DNA of 64,000 bases from Salminus brasiliensis (GCF_030463535.1 NC_132878.1:27423261-27487260), one strand, 5' to 3'. Positions 1 to 13,005 are shown, counted from the first letter of the stretch. The notes: a model not told the origin generated them from the letters alone. A program made the numbers and translations.

Positions 1-2242
1 TGAACAGTGTTTACATAATATATTTAACTGTTTAGTAAGAAGAAAGTGAGGGTAAATTATAGTTTTCTCAGATATGAACCCCCTTTAATATCCCTTTAAC
101 ATTTCTGTTCAGTTTTTGAAACAGGAATCTTCAGGGAGCTTCATGCACAGACGATAAATACAATAAGCTGAAATAATAATGGAATGCTTCTTACTAAAAA
201 TTAAAATCAGGATTTTAAACCTGAGTAGAATTAAAGATGAAAGTAGAAGAGTGAAAATTGGTATGGAAAAAATATACTGCACTCAGTTGACATCCATTAA
301 GCCACTGTTGATAAGTCTACCTGCCTACAAAATGAAGCAGATCATCCTTTAAAAAAGAGACAAAAGCAACAGCTGAGCTGTGAATTTGTATTCAATTAGA
401 GTTTCATTCAATTGTGTGAAAATTATGTATTCTATTTTACACTTTTTTGACATATTTTCATTTTGAGTGTAGATTTGCCTCGACCATAATCCTACGCTGT
501 TTGAAAGTTTATAATTAGATGGTTTATTCAACCCCATTTATTTCTAGGCCAGGGAACTTTGACGCCGTATGTTAAGCCGATGCTTAAACATACACAAAAT
601 GGGACTTTGTAGCCAAAAAAACTGCTGATGGTGAAGCTTTTTTTTAGCTTCTTGGTTTGAGCAATATGCAACACTGGTGCAACACTGCCCCCAGCCGGTG
701 GGATGGGGATAGGCAAGCGGGGTAAAAAGGAAATATTTTATTATGAAAATTAAGAACTGTTTTAGAGATCTACGGAAAACAGGGAAGCATTTGATTACAC
801 CCAATGTTTCTAGTAATACCTGCTGGTCAAATGATCAGTATCTCTAGTATCTGCAGTGTTTCTCAGTCATCATCATATGGGACCACTCCACTGCACTGCA
901 GTTCTCCCTGCTCCCACTTGAGTCAGCTCATCAAGGGCGTAATAACTGTGTAACGCATTGTACCGAGTGTGTTGAAGAAGGGAAAATATTAAACTACAGT
1001 GCAGAGGTCCTCTGGGACCCCTCTAAAGGACACATAGACGTCACTGACCTGCTCATTTTACGCAGGTATGAGTAAACACCCTGTAGCTGTCGCATTTACA
1101 TTTCGCACAACAGCTGCCTTTTTACGTGGCCCAAAATGACTTTCACGTACATTTTCCGGAGGTTGTGTGGATTGAGCCACAACTGAGCATATTTTAGTGC
1201 CATTCCTGCTCTAATACACCAGATTCAGCTCAGCAAACTGACAACTTTAGTCTAGTCGGTATGTGTAATATAGGTGTGGTCGATATGGTAAAAATGCTGA
1301 AAGATCCTGATATTTAAAGACATTTTCATGAGAATATTTATCATGATATTTTGGCATGCAGACTGAATTCAGTAGTGGCTGTAGATTTAAAAACAACTCC
1401 AAAAACTGTCCCACAGTGACTGTTATTCATTTTCGGTCTACTCAGTCCAATTGAACATGACTAATTACACTCTCTGTAATGAAATGTGCAGTTGTTCACT
1501 GTTCTTTAAGCACTGACGATAGACACAATACTCATAAAAGCATATGCTATAAAAGCTGTCATATTGATCACCCCTAGTCTAATAAATGAGATATGAGATG
1601 GACATTTTTGTAATCGGTCTACATTAACTTCCTTTACTTGTTGGCTGTAATAGTTAGAGCTAAGCAGTCTGCTATGGATCATTATCATGCTACATTACAT
1701 CCCAATATGACACAACATACAGCTTTTATGAGTCTATTGTGGATATCGTGGACATTGTCAGCACTTCTAGTACACTGACCATGTTCACTTTCTTTTACAG
1801 AGAGAGCAGGAATAGTCCTGGTTAACTGGATTTAGTGCAGCGCAGTGTGTGAATATTAACAATTAAAATCTTATCGGATTTCAAAAATGATAAATATCAC
1901 GACATGTTGTGAGCCCTACATGTTTCTGGAAGTATTATGATATTACATCTATGCCACATCACCCAGCCCCACTAGTATTATTCTTAGGACAATTTCAAAA
2001 TGAGAAATAAGTGTGTCCCATATATGTGGAATTTGTTAGTCAAAAAGGATTCCGCCTGATTTATTGACGTCCATAGATTGGAAGAGTAACAGTCAAGTAA
2101 GAAGTAAATAAGTGGTAAAAGAACATCTTGATTGGGCTGTAAGGGAGGTGAACTGATGCATTGGCACGTGCATAGCGGCATGTGGGGGCGTGTGTACTTG
2201 CGCTTGTGTGAGTAACTTCCATGTCTCCATGATGTTTTGTAG
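1..2242 (+). other. zc3h12b intron or upstream sequence, no coding exon seen
   Basis: The exon at 2243 begins inside the RNase domain, so this stretch is intronic. I searched for the missing IDGSN-containing exon and found none in any frame. The sequence is AT-rich; the only recognisable content is a decayed hAT-like repeat at about 1271-1918. Confidence 0.7.
1271..1918. repeat. Decayed hAT-like MITE related to the element at 40449
   Basis: The left part reads GTCGATATGGTAAAAAT and is followed by 'gatattt..tttatcatgat', closely matching the first 60 bases of the better-preserved element at 40449-40679. The right end contains 'ataaatatcacgac' and 'gagcccta', an inverted echo of TAGGGCT. No target-site duplication is visible, so the limits are approximate. 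Confidence 0.45.
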
Positions 2243-2382
2243 CCATGGAAACAAAGAGGTTTTCTCGTGCCTGGGCATCCAGCTGGCGGTTGATTGGTTC
2301 CTGGAGAAGGGACACAAAGACATCACCGTGTTCGTACCAGCATGGAGAAAAGAGCAGTCCAGACCAGATGCTCCTATAACAG
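2243..2382 (+). CDS. zc3h12b: zc3h12b exon: first half of NYN RNase domain
   Basis: 140 nt between the acceptor TTTTGTAG and the donor AG/GTTTGT. It encodes the HGNKEVFS to RPDAPIT segment and ends one base into the Asp codon completed by the next exon. Confidence 0.93.
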
Positions 2383-4788
2383 GTTTGTGTGTGTTTGTCC
2401 GTGTGGGGGATGTGTTGAATTCAAGAGAAAATACAATAAAGAAAGAGTAAGTGAATGGGGGCATATAAAAAATATTTCAGAGAATGTCGATGACCTACTT
2501 TTTTCCCCCTTCTCCTATGTCTAGGTGCCTGTCCTTAGATTCTGTTAATTTGTAAAATTGTCCTTTTAAAAACCTCAATAACATAAGTGCAATTATTTGT
2601 AAACCTGTTTGAACCAATGAATATGTGTGTGCAGATCAGGAGATCTTAAGGAAACTGGAGAAAGAGAAGATTCTAGTCTTCACTCCATCCCGTCGCGTCC
2701 AGGGCCGACGGGTGGTTTGCTATGACGACCGCTTCATCGTCAAGCTGGCCTGCGATTCTGACGGCATCATTGTCTCCAACGACAACTATCGGGACCTGCA
2801 GAACGAGAAGCCAGAGTGGAAGAAGTTCATTGAGGAGCGGCTCCTCATGTACAGCTTTGTCAATGACAAGTAAGCTCGCACCGTTGCTATGGTGACAGGG
2901 TTCTTTCTCTCTCTCTCTCTTTTTCTCTCTCTCTTTCTCTCTCTTGTTTTGTTTCTGCCTCTGCACACTTGCTCTCACGCTCTCCAGCCTAAAATAATGC
3001 TGTTTAAATGCCTTTGACGTGCACAAGACGTGAGCGCATCACAAGTGTTCTCATCGGTTTGTAGGTTTATGCCCCCTGATGACCCACTAGGCAGACATGG
3101 TCCAAGCTTGGAAAATTTCCTGCGCAAGCGGCCCGTGGTACCAGAGCACAAGAAGCAACCGTGTCCTTACGGTCAGTACAGCAAAAGTAGGAAATGACGT
3201 TATATGTTACTCTACTATCAAAATATACCCATAGCGTTTCATCCACACATCCGACACCACTGCATTCAGTATGCTTTGCTGTTCCCTCTGTTCTTGTTTC
3301 ATCTCAGGTAAGAAGTGCACGTACGGTCACAAGTGTAAGTACTATCACCCGGAGAGAGCCGCTCAGCCAATGCGTTCGGTAGCAGACGAACTCCGAGCTT
3401 TTGCCAAACTGTCTGCCGTTAAGACCATGAGCGAGGGTGCTCTTGCCAAGTGTGGCACCTCCGGTGGCACTGCAAGGGGGGACAGTTCGGAGGCCAAACG
3501 TGTGGCGCCGAAGCGGCAGTCGGACCCGAGCATCCGCTCGGTAGCGTGTGAGCAGGAAGAGCGTCTCTGTCCAGCCCGGAAGGCTGAAGCAAATTCCGTC
3601 CCATCCTTAGTGACTGCTCTTAGCGTTCCCACCATGCCACCTACAAAAAGTCACGCAGCCGGTGCCCTGAACACCCGGTCCGCTAGTAGCCCTGTGCCAG
3701 GGTCACTTCACTTCACCCACAGCTCACTAGAACACACCAGCAGTGTCCAGTACCCTCCCATCCTTGTCACAAACAGCCAGGGGGCATCAGTGGCATACAG
3801 TGAACCTTTCCCTAAATATGATTCTGTGGTCAGTGACCACGGTTACTATTCGATGCTTAGTGATTTCTCCACTATGAGCTTGGGTAGCATGCAGGACAGC
3901 TTCTGTAGCCTGGAACAGCCAGATCCAACAGGGGTAGGGGGAGGGTATCCTGGACGAGGCTCCAGCATGTGTCCGGAACCGGGGCGCAGCCATTCTTCTG
4001 ATTCCTTCTCTTCCTACGGTGGAGAGATGTACTCCATGGAGGGCAGTCTGGATGACAGCATGAAAGGCCCATCTGCACAAACCCAAGTGCAGTCATCTGC
4101 GCAGACTCGCTTGCAAGCCTTTGCACATGGTTTCCACCACGAGGCTCTGACAAGGGTCCAAAGCTATGGCACGGACGAACCCAAACCTGGGCCACGCAAA
4201 CAATCCTCAGCTCACCTCGTGCCCCATGCGCAGCATCCCGTTGTTGGAGCTCGATCCAGCTGTCCGGGAGACTACCCCCCCCTTTCCCAGAACGTGATGC
4301 CTTCGTCTGGTCCCACACAGCAAGGGCGATCCCTGGGAATGACCCGCATGGACAGCATCTCGGACTCCCGTCTGTACGAGAGTAACCCACTGAGGCAGCG
4401 CCGACCGCCTTTGTGCCGGGAGCAGCATGCAAGTTGGGATCCATTGCCTTGTGGGAACGAGCCTTACGGGTACGGTGGTTACGGACTCGCGGGAGGACTC
4501 ATGCCATGCTGCGAGCGCGTCATGGTGCGCAGTATGCCGGAGAAGATGGAGCAGATTTGGAGGTCTCCCTGGGATACCACACCAGGCCCACCCCCAGGAC
4601 CTCATGGACCGGCCGTGGAACCTCAAGAACGACACCCGATCCCAGAACAGCAGTACCAGACTTACCGAAACCTCTGCAATATCTTTCCAGCGTACGTAGT
4701 CCACTCGGTCATGGAGAAGAACCCTCACATGACCGACCCCCAGCAACTAGCAGCAGTCATCGTAACAAGACTGCGGTCCTGTCATTGA
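2243..4788 (+). CDS. zc3h12b: zc3h12b, Regnase-family CCCH zinc-finger endoribonuclease (3' four exons, 5' part outside window)
   Basis: Join of 2243-2382, 2635-2869, 3065-3171 and 3308-4788; all introns are GT-AG and the frame is continuous for 653 codons to the TGA at 4786-4788. The first exon opens with the last base of a split Ser codon and reads [20 protein letters not shown], the middle of the NYN/PIN-like RNase domain. The next exon holds the acidic active-site segments [11 protein letters not shown] and [19 protein letters not shown] finger, [17 protein letters not shown] (C-x5-C-x5-C-x3-H), spans the last junction. A long low-complexity Ser/Gly/Pro region follows, then a conserved C-terminal helical domain ([20 protein letters not shown]). 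Family members cleave stem-loops in mRNA 3' UTRs in the cytoplasm. The N-terminal region and the first catalytic Asp (IDGSN motif) must lie before base 1. Assignment to paralogue B rests on las1l being next door; the A, C and D paralogues share the same domains. Confidence 0.93.
2635..2869 (+). CDS. zc3h12b: zc3h12b exon: catalytic acidic core of NYN domain
   Basis: 235 nt from the acceptor TGTGTGCAG to the donor AA/GTAAGC. It encodes [20 protein letters not shown] and continues through CYDDRF and SNDNYRD to SFVNDK, which carry most of the conserved acidic metal-binding residues. Confidence 0.95.
2892..2945 (+). repeat. (TC)n microsatellite in zc3h12b intron
   Basis: Nearly uninterrupted CT dinucleotides with a few TTT interruptions, just after the donor of the 2635-2869 exon. 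It may provide pyrimidine-rich RNA in the intron but is too far from the acceptor at 3065 to be its polypyrimidine tract. Confidence 0.9.
3065..3171 (+). CDS. zc3h12b: zc3h12b exon: end of NYN domain, start of CCCH finger
   Basis: 107 nt from the acceptor TTTGTAG to the donor ACG/GTCAGT. It encodes [20 protein letters not shown] and the first zinc-binding Cys of the CCCH finger (QPCPYG). Confidence 0.94.
3308..4788 (+). CDS. zc3h12b: zc3h12b last coding exon: CCCH finger, disordered region, C-terminal domain
   Basis: 1481 nt from the acceptor ATCTCAG to the stop. It contributes [13 protein letters not shown], then about 400 residues rich in Ser, Gly, Pro and Gln, then the conserved C-terminal segment ending [18 protein letters not shown]. 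The large last exon is typical of this gene family. Confidence 0.95.
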
Positions 4789-7560
4789 ATATACGGGAGA
4801 GAGGGAATGGAAGAAATAAGAGCTGCTATGAATACTTGAGCATGGCATTTTAGTGCTGGAAGCAACAGCCAATCACTTGAAGATACTAGTCATACCCCCC
4901 ACCCCCCATCCATCTAGGTTTTCCTGCCATTATTACTATGATTAGCATTAGCAATGCTACAACAGTTAACACGTTCTGGCCAAGCCATATTTGATGACAG
5001 ATTCAAAGGTACCATCGACTGGAAAGAGACAGAAGCCTATTCCGGCTTTGCTGAAGAGAGGTTTTTATGTTGCTCAAGCATTTTATGCATTTCTTTACGT
5101 TCGTGTCATTTAGGTTTTCATTTTGGCCTGCAGAAATGCACTTATGCAGAAGGAATGCCAGTGTCAGTATGTTTCAGCAAAGGCCTGAGTGATCAGCTCC
5201 TCTTTCCTAATATAAAAGTATTTTAGCATTAATATCATGAGGCATTCGACCGAGAACCTCTGGGATGCTGTCCTGCAAGTCCCTCAAGGAATACCTGAAG
5301 TGGTTCTATGATGAGCAGGCAAACTTTGACCACAAGGAGAAGTTGTGGACTACACTAAAAGCGATTCTTAGAAAAAGAGTTGAGCGAGAGAAATCTAGAT
5401 GAGGAGCGATTTTACACAGTATGAGTACGATAGTGTATTCACTTGCACCAGTGTAAATATTGTGACATTTATTTTGCCTTTTGTGTGAACAGGTGGAAGA
5501 AGTTTCAGAATGGAGCGCAAACTCTCAAGTACCTCAAAGCATGAACATTGAACTTTTGAACTTTTATGGCCTTATATCAGTGACCTCCCCACAGGTATTG
5601 ATGTGATTGTTTTCGGGTGGCTGTGGAGGTCACGGTTTGTGTTTAGTGTTTGCAGACGAGCACTAGCAGTATTTAGAGCAATTATGTTTTCTCAATCCTA
5701 CATTTTTGAGGCTACCCTCTGACGGGAGGAGAGGTGGCATTTCGAGTAGAACGCCACAGACCTGCCAAAACGTCGTGCTGTCGTCCCTCCTTACTCACTA
5801 AGCCATTTTAAAAAGAGTATTTGACGCTGCTTAACTAAGGCCAAAAAGACGTAACGTAGAGAAATAGACATATTATGTACGTATCATGAAAGCTAGCTAC
5901 AGTAGCAGCGCTACAACCATGTTAGCGGTGTTTATTTCGGTGTGTCATGCTAAACGCTAGTATTGTGCAGTAACTTTACTGATGCTGAAGAATTCTCCAA
6001 GTGATTTTTGAGATGTTTACATGGATTTAAATGCTACAGGCAGGTCATTTTGGTAATGCACTCGTTTGGAGCTGTTCTAGAGGCAGCGTTTTTCCAAGGC
6101 TGTTCTTGGTAAATCCAGGAGATTATCTGGAATCCAATATTTTTACAAGCCTTTTTCCATGAACTGAGTGGGCTAACATCTGCCGATTTACATGTAAATT
6201 AGCATTTACAAAACATAGTCATAATAGCTTTAAACAGCTCTGAATCCATGCATGAGATGCTGAAGTGAGAGCGCTACACGTAACTGGCTCGTTAGCCAAT
6301 TAAGGCTCGTCATGACGTAATTGTAACTTCATTACAACCTAATGAAACTCGTGCGTTAAGTAAGGGCAGAGGGAAATGCGTCTCATCAGCAAAATGCTTC
6401 TGAAGAGCATCTATTTTCTGATTTGTGCTGGGAGACAACACCTCTGCCCTTCTCTGTACATTAGCACATCCTAGGAGAAGCTTTGAATGTTGCATAACCC
6501 AGAGCTGTCTGGGTGGAAACTTTATCTCTCTTTTTTTTGGGGTTCTTTTGTTTTGTTTTTGTTTTCATGAGCGCAGGTGGGGCCCTGAGGGGTTCTGTTA
6601 CTGCTCGTGGGAAGGTGTGACACACTGCCTACCTGTTTCTCCCTGTGCGATATACACACACACACGGAACACCAGGCTGTCGTTGGGTTGTTTCTTGCAT
6701 TTGACTGACAGGTCGCTTGCTGCCCTTCCCTTTTGCCCTGTTTTTTTTTCGTCCTGCATTAATCTGCAGCTTTCAAACTTTCCAGCATCTCTAACACAAG
6801 GAGGAGAGATGAAGCTGGCACTTCATGCCATTGCAAAACCTGACTGAGCTGTGCTCGGTTAGTTGGATGAATCAGCGCCACGTACATAGCATAGTTCATA
6901 ATCAGTGCTCTAAAGCTATAGATTATTGAAAAATCAGATGTACACAGTTCCTCTAAATGTTGTCGATCGCACAGAACATGCTTGGCATCTCAAGTTTGCC
7001 TTGTGAGTTTTGTACTGGAGCTTCGAGGCTAATGCAGCTAACACCTAAACCAGGCTCATGTAGTTATGAGCAGCCTATATAGACACTACATGGCCCTCTG
7101 ACTTCACCTTCATGAGGAACAACTGTGCACCCTCGTCCAACCCATCTCCTCTCTCTTTTCAAGCTCACCTCAACTACGGAGAGGCTCGGCTTTCCACGCT
7201 CCCACCATGAAGCCGTCCCGAACTCCAGGCCAAAGTCTGCCGAGTTCGCCTCCCCGCAACAGTCTAATAGGGCCTGGTCCATACTAGCAAAAGGACAAAA
7301 TTCACATAAGCAGGTCTATTCAATTCAAATTTATTTATATACCGCTTTGCACAACAAATGCTGTCACAAGGTCTACACTGCACAGTTAATATATCAGTAA
7401 GAGACGCTATCTTCAACTATCTGGTTTCTAAATATATGTACTTTAAGTAAAGTAAAAAATGTGTGTAGTTATGCTAAGTTAAATGACACCTTCTTGTGAC
7501 AATCTCACCGTAAAATATTGTGCATGTTTACTGTCAAATTTAAGAACATTTTTAATCATC
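4789..7560 (+). other. zc3h12b 3' UTR and downstream spacer, no firm gene
   Basis: No tRNA, ORF or repeat of clear identity was recognised here apart from a fragment of a common teleost interspersed repeat near 7317-7372 (CAATTCAAATTTATTTATAT). Two short protein-like frames at 4954-5226 and 5241-5402 are described in the findings. No AATAAA lies soon after the stop; 'aatataaa' at about 5210 is a possible variant signal. The gene may have a long 3' UTR, as its mammalian orthologue does. Confidence 0.5.
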
Positions 7561-7561
7561 A

Positions 7562-7562
<1 letters not shown>

Positions 7563-7616
<54 letters not shown>

Positions 7617-7624
7617 TTTTTTTT
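7563..7624. repeat. (TA)n followed by poly-T
   Basis: About 19 TA units (7563-7600) run into a T tract of about 24. It abuts the SINE at 7627. The T tract could be the A-tail of an older retroposon on the minus strand. Confidence 0.9.
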
Positions 7625-7626
7625 GG

Positions 7627-7860
7627 CAGTAGTGGTTGGTGTGGCGCAACAGATAATACCACTACCTGCTAGTGAGCTACCTCACTACGTGGGAGACTGG
7701 GATTCGATTCCCAGTCTGGGTGACTATGCTGCGCTACACCAATAAGAGCCCTTGGGCAAAACGCCTAACACTGCATTGGCCCACCTCTGTAATATGAGTA
7801 ACCCTGTAAGTCGCTCTGGATAAGAGTGTCAGCTAAATGCCATAAATGTAAATGTAAATT
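7627..7860 (+). mobile_element. tRNA-derived SINE with L2-type 3' tail
   Basis: A-box-like TGGCGCAACAG at 7642-7652 and B-box GATTCGATTCC at 7701-7711 are spaced as in a pol III tRNA head. A unique body follows, then the tail 'gtaagtcgctctggataag..gctaaatgccataaatgtaaatg', the conserved 3' end shared by many teleost SINEs and their partner LINEs. No target-site duplication could be defined next to the poly-T. Confidence 0.85.
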
Positions 7861-8518
7861 TAATAATGATATAACAAGTTGACATGGCTTGAAATTGGGT
7901 GTGTGATGATCTATGCAGTTAGGGCAATGCTAACACCATTGGGTACAGGTTTCCATTATTTGTTAGCTGCAGTAGCCTTGTAGCTTCAATGCAAGCAATG
8001 CAATGTCTGCGCTGATCAACTACATTTAAAAAAACTGGGTACATTTTGGAAAAATATGGGGAATTTTGGGAAAACTGATGAACTGCTCAACCCCTCCCTC
8101 CTCACTCGAAGCTAGCAGCGTAATAAGAAAGAAGGAAAATCCGTTCAGAGAGGTTCTACGACTAGAAGTGAAGCTGAACGTCCAGCGCTAACTTTCTAAG
8201 AACACTTCCCTCTGCATTACGCTCCCAGTTTCTACCTCCCTTCACTCGCAGCAAGCTATCACGCCTCAAATGTGTAGAAACGACCTTTGCTTGTTGATAC
8301 AAATTGTATCTATTTCTTGATTGTAAAAAAATTGAGCTGTACAGTATCATCTATATACATATATATAAATATATATAGTTATATAAAAAAAGCTTAGTTT
8401 TATTTAAAAGGATAAAGAGACATTAATGCCATAATGTTAGTGACACTATGTGTCACTAGTGTAGCCCATACAGAAGGCTTCTTTCCTGCCGGGCAGACAT
8501 CTATAGACAGGGATTTCT

Positions 8519-8535
8519 CTTTCTCTCTTTTTCTC

Positions 8536-8594
<59 letters not shown>
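8519..8594. repeat. (TC)n microsatellite
   Basis: About 75 bases of CTCTTT and CTCTCT. Open frames on both strands here are low-complexity artefacts. Confidence 0.9.
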
Positions 8595-8596
<2 letters not shown>

Positions 8597-8654
8597 CTTT
8601 CCATTTCCCCTTCACCCTCGTACCTGTATACACCTCTACATTCGATGTACTCAA

Positions 8655-8780
8655 TAAAGTAGGGGTGCACTAATATATCAGCAAAACATATATTAGCAGT
8701 ATATGATTAGCATTATTGTTCTTTTCGGGGCGATATTGGAATTGCAGTCGATAATTACAGCCGATAGTTAAAACTGTGGC
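8655..8780. repeat. Possible fragment of 'ggggtgcac..atat' DNA-transposon repeat
   Basis: AGGGGTGCACTAATATATCA followed by 'cggggcgatattgg' and 'cagccgatag' resembles the ends of abundant fish hAT-like MITEs. The match is from memory of the repeat type; no termini or duplication were found. Confidence 0.3.
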
Positions 8781-10162
8781 TGCTCCAACTCACTTTTTTA
8801 CTTTTACTTTTGTATTATATAATAGAAGCATTTTGACTTGATCCCTTCAAATGTTTACTGTCTGATTTAGCTTATGTTAAATGAAGCATTGAATTATATT
8901 TCAAATGTATGTTAATTTTGCTGGTGTAAGCCGCTGACCTCAAAAATGGTTCAGCGCATCGTAAAGAGTCAAATTCCACCACAGTTCAGTTGTAGTATTT
9001 ATAAATATAAAGGAGAAATGATGTACAGATGATGAGGATCCCTGCAGATGGTTTTTCAATCTATCTAGTGAAAGTCAGGGAATTATCTACAGTTTCGTTC
9101 AGGTTTAGGTTGAGATTTGGGCTTAAATTTAGGTTTGTTTTAGGATTATGGTTGGAGCTAAATTATGACAAGGTCAGCATCTACAGGAGCAAAGTGTCAC
9201 TTTATACAGACAGCCATCTGTTGTAGATATTAAACTCCCCCTAATTTTCCCTAACTCTAATCCTGACCTTAACTCAAAACCTAATGCTAAACCTTACTCT
9301 AATGTTTTCCAGAGTTTCGCCAGATCAATGACTGTAGAAAACATAAGACAGTGTGGCTCTGTTGCCGTCTGTTCTATAGACATGAAGCCAGAACTGTCTG
9401 CCATGTTGTCAATTCTGCAACCAGAGTCTGCGCAGTAGAGACCAGAGGGGCGGAGCCTGACTCGCCCCCGTCTTTCAGCCTTCTTTGAAAAATGATTTCT
9501 GTGGGAATTTGAAAGATTGTGCACAGTATTAGCACAAGGAGAATTAGCTGTTGGAACTAGACACTAGAGATGGAGATGAAAAATGAGCTGGAAAATGGGC
9601 TATGAAACATACAGGGATGGGCGGAGCTACACATCATACTACAACCAGCCAGCAGAGGCACTAGACCTGCGAGGGCTTCACTTTTGAGAGATGTTGTGCT
9701 GCCCATGTTTTCTACAGTCATTGTGCCAGATCATTTGTTAATTATTTAATTATCCGACCACAATTTCACCTGCTGTTTTATTTGGGCCAGAGATTTTGTG
9801 CATACTCATACTCACATATTGAATATTATGAGGAATCATTTTAATGAATTATAAAAGGAATTAACCTCTGCATGATCAACTTAATTATCCAAATAAACTG
9901 AACCTACATTTATCCTACACTCTTATATTAGAGAAAACTAGGAATAATCAGAATTGAGGAAAGCGTTCTGAAATGCAGCTGAATCACCTTCCGTGCGAGT
10001 ATCAGCCACAGCCAAGTGTTAACTATCAGTTCTCATTATTGGCCTAGAAATTCCATATATAGACGCACCCTGAAAATGAGTGTGAATTCTCGGTAGAAAT
10101 GGATATCTACTCCAGCAGGAAGATTCTGCAGCATCCTGTGACTTCACCACTGCCCACGTCTA

Positions 10163-10164
10163 CA

Positions 10165-10195
<31 letters not shown>

Positions 10196-10444
10196 TTCAC
10201 TCTATCTCTCTCTCTGACGTATTGATCGGGGGTGACATACACGCTCACACAAGCTGTGTGCTCCTGTCCAAATATATAAATATCTATATACATATATATT
10301 TTTTTCTCCTTTGTAAATATTGAAAAAAAAAATTTAACCACTTAGATTTGCACAGTATTAGTGCTTTTTACAAACATGCACATGAACACACACACACACA
10401 CACAAATGATGTACCAGCTATCCCAAGCAGGATCTCTTTCTCAC

Positions 10445-10478
<34 letters not shown>

Positions 10479-10509
10479 ACACACACACACACACACACCC
10501 TGCTGCTCA

Positions 10510-10548
<39 letters not shown>
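10163..10548. repeat. Cluster of (TC)n and (CA)n microsatellites
   Basis: TC tract at 10163-10190; CA tracts at 10388-10403, 10441-10498 (interrupted by CTCA) and 10512-10546. No gene lies in the surrounding intergenic DNA. Confidence 0.9.
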
Positions 10549-10550
<2 letters not shown>

Positions 10551-11151
10551 GGGTTGCCTTGACAACCATAGTTAGCTTGGGTTCTTATCTGTGTTAAGAA
10601 TTAAATCAATGAATTACTATGGAAATTATGGACTTTTGTGTATTCTAGTGTGGATTTATGGTGATCTCAGCTTTCCTCCCCACCACCTTTTTTCTACTTT
10701 TTTTTTTGTTGGTTTTGTTCCTAACACATACTGTCAGAGCATGGAGGCAAAGTTCTGAACTCTATGTAAAAACCAACGGCTGACCTCATGGGCCAGCCCG
10801 GAGTGTTGTATTGCGCTGATGCACACATACACATGCACACACCTGCCTTATAGATTTAACCTTCCAAGTGTGTGCATTAAAGACGCAAACATACCTAAAA
10901 TCATACACCTAATAGAGCTTTCGCCTAGATACACTTCTACATATCGAATCTGTCACATTTATACAGACAGGAGCAGGTTTCTCAACACTGCACTCGAGTC
11001 GGAAGATGACGAGATGATGAAATTCATCATAGAAAGTTATAAAAATGAACAGTCCAGCTAGAATCTTTCAAATATCTGATAATTCACACTTGCAAAGTTT
11101 ACCAGACAATTAATGTATGTTTCTCTAATGTACCAGCTAACACAAACACTT

Positions 11152-11183
<32 letters not shown>

Positions 11184-12998
11184 TAACGCATTCAGTCTCA
11201 GGAATTACCAGATTTATGAACTTAAAACTTTCACAAAAGACAGTATATCCTGTGTTTGCTATAAAGAAATGATTATTGCGCTTTTCAAAAAGTCCAATTT
11301 GTGAATTAGTGCAGATGACCTCTTGTGTCCTCAAAATCAAGTCCAGCTGTTTTCTTTTCCTTTATCGTATTGTGATTTAATTTCCTTTTATTTTTTAAAA
11401 TAATGAATTCTTTTTTATTATTTTTTACGTTTGCACTGTTTCAGGTGGGCTGAGTGATTTGAACACTTTGAAGTCTCGTGTTGTAACAATGACATACGGT
11501 AGTATGTTTTATTCTCTGTTGAATGAAACATTTGCTTTTTGAAACCTGTTTGAAAAATGATGAAACGTGAACCTCCCCCCCACCCCAAAAAAGGATGAAC
11601 GAACTTTGTAACTCTTTGGGTCTGTAGACTCAAACAAAATGTAAGTCTCAATGACAAAATGTGTTTGTTTTCTTCAATAAAGCCAAACCCTATTGGTAAA
11701 GTTGTACATTTTCTTTTTTATATAAACTTTTAAAAATGTTGACATAAAAAAAGATAAATAGTAATTCTGCGATATTAAAGTTGAACCAGTGCATGGATTT
11801 CTCATCTCGCAAGTCTGAATTAGCTACTACCAGTAAGGTACTCGAATGGACGTCCATGTATAGTTAAAGTCACATTTTAATACAAACTGGTTTATTTACT
11901 GAACATGACATTAGAAATAAAGAAAAGTTAACATATGTGATGTTCAACACTTCTTATAAGTGTTAAATTCAGTAAAGAAATTCAGTGTTTCAAAAGTGAT
12001 TTTTCACTTAGAAGATATACACATCATTTGATCATGGGTGCCCAAACTTTTGCATACAAATGCACACATGACGTTCTTACTCTTAGCATTATTACTAAGT
12101 CATTTTAGTTTCATAGATTCATAATAATAACCTTTAAGAAATGTGAAATAACACTCTTAAATAATATAATGCTCATCATTTGCTCATCTTTACTTCTAAT
12201 GTAAAAATGCACTCGAGTGTAGAAGTGTAACATACAAAATCAAATTTGCAATGCATCTCCTATATTTGTTTGTTGTTTAGCATCTTATATCTGAGCAGAT
12301 ATTGACTGAAGATATTTACTGACATTAATAATAAGCCGTGTTACCGTTTTGGTAAAGTCCCATTACAATTTCAACAGAGGAAATACTGGAATATGTACAT
12401 GGTAGAGACAATTTTATAGAAAAAACACCAGCTTATATGGAATCATTGCAAGACATCAACAAATCAACACCAGCTTGTTTGGTTTTAGTTGTTTACTTTG
12501 ATACCAAAATGTGTAGGAAAAAGAAATTCTGTACAGTAATGTATTGGCGTATTTAACAGCTAATGGCAGGATGTAGAAAAAAAAATAACCAAAAACAATT
12601 CACAAAACAATGTGTCGACAGAGTTCACGAGTATGAAGATGAATCCTCTCAGCAAGGAGAAGGGAAAGGTGGGCGGTAGACCGATGTGTTTGACTGTGAT
12701 GGTGGAGAGGAGCCTAGAAGGACCTTAAAAAGCCTAAAAAGCGACCACGGTAGCCAATTTTTAAACTCTATTAACTCAATCTTCAGTAAAGTCTTCAGCT
12801 TCATTATGCTAATATTTACGGTTTAGCTGCACTTAGGAGAACATATACCAAAAGATCATGTATCTAACTTTAGTCAGCTTTACATAATACGTGGCGTTCC
12901 CATGATTCCAGACTCTCTCCTTATGTATGTGTTTCTATTCTGTCGTTGTTGTAAGAAAAACTACGCTCTTCGTTTCCCTTCTTTCGTAGGATAGCGGG
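10549..12998. other. Intergenic spacer between zc3h12b and las1l 3' ends
   Basis: AT-rich sequence. A small CA tract lies at 11160-11180 and an AATAAA at 11676-11681 on the plus strand (a distant candidate polyadenylation signal for zc3h12b, weakly supported). Nothing else coding or structural is recognised. Confidence 0.5.
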
Positions 12999-12999
12999 G

Positions 13000-13005
13000 T
13001 TTATT
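13000..13005 (-). terminator. Candidate las1l polyadenylation signal
   Basis: TTTATT on the plus strand reads AATAAA on the minus strand, 223 bases after the las1l stop codon. This would give a short 3' UTR and convergent ends with zc3h12b. Single-motif evidence only. Confidence 0.5.

Noticed and set aside
3363..4746. Minus-strand frames of 90-190 codons under the zc3h12b last exon
   Set aside because: Shadows of a GC-rich coding exon; the sense frame has clear family homology.
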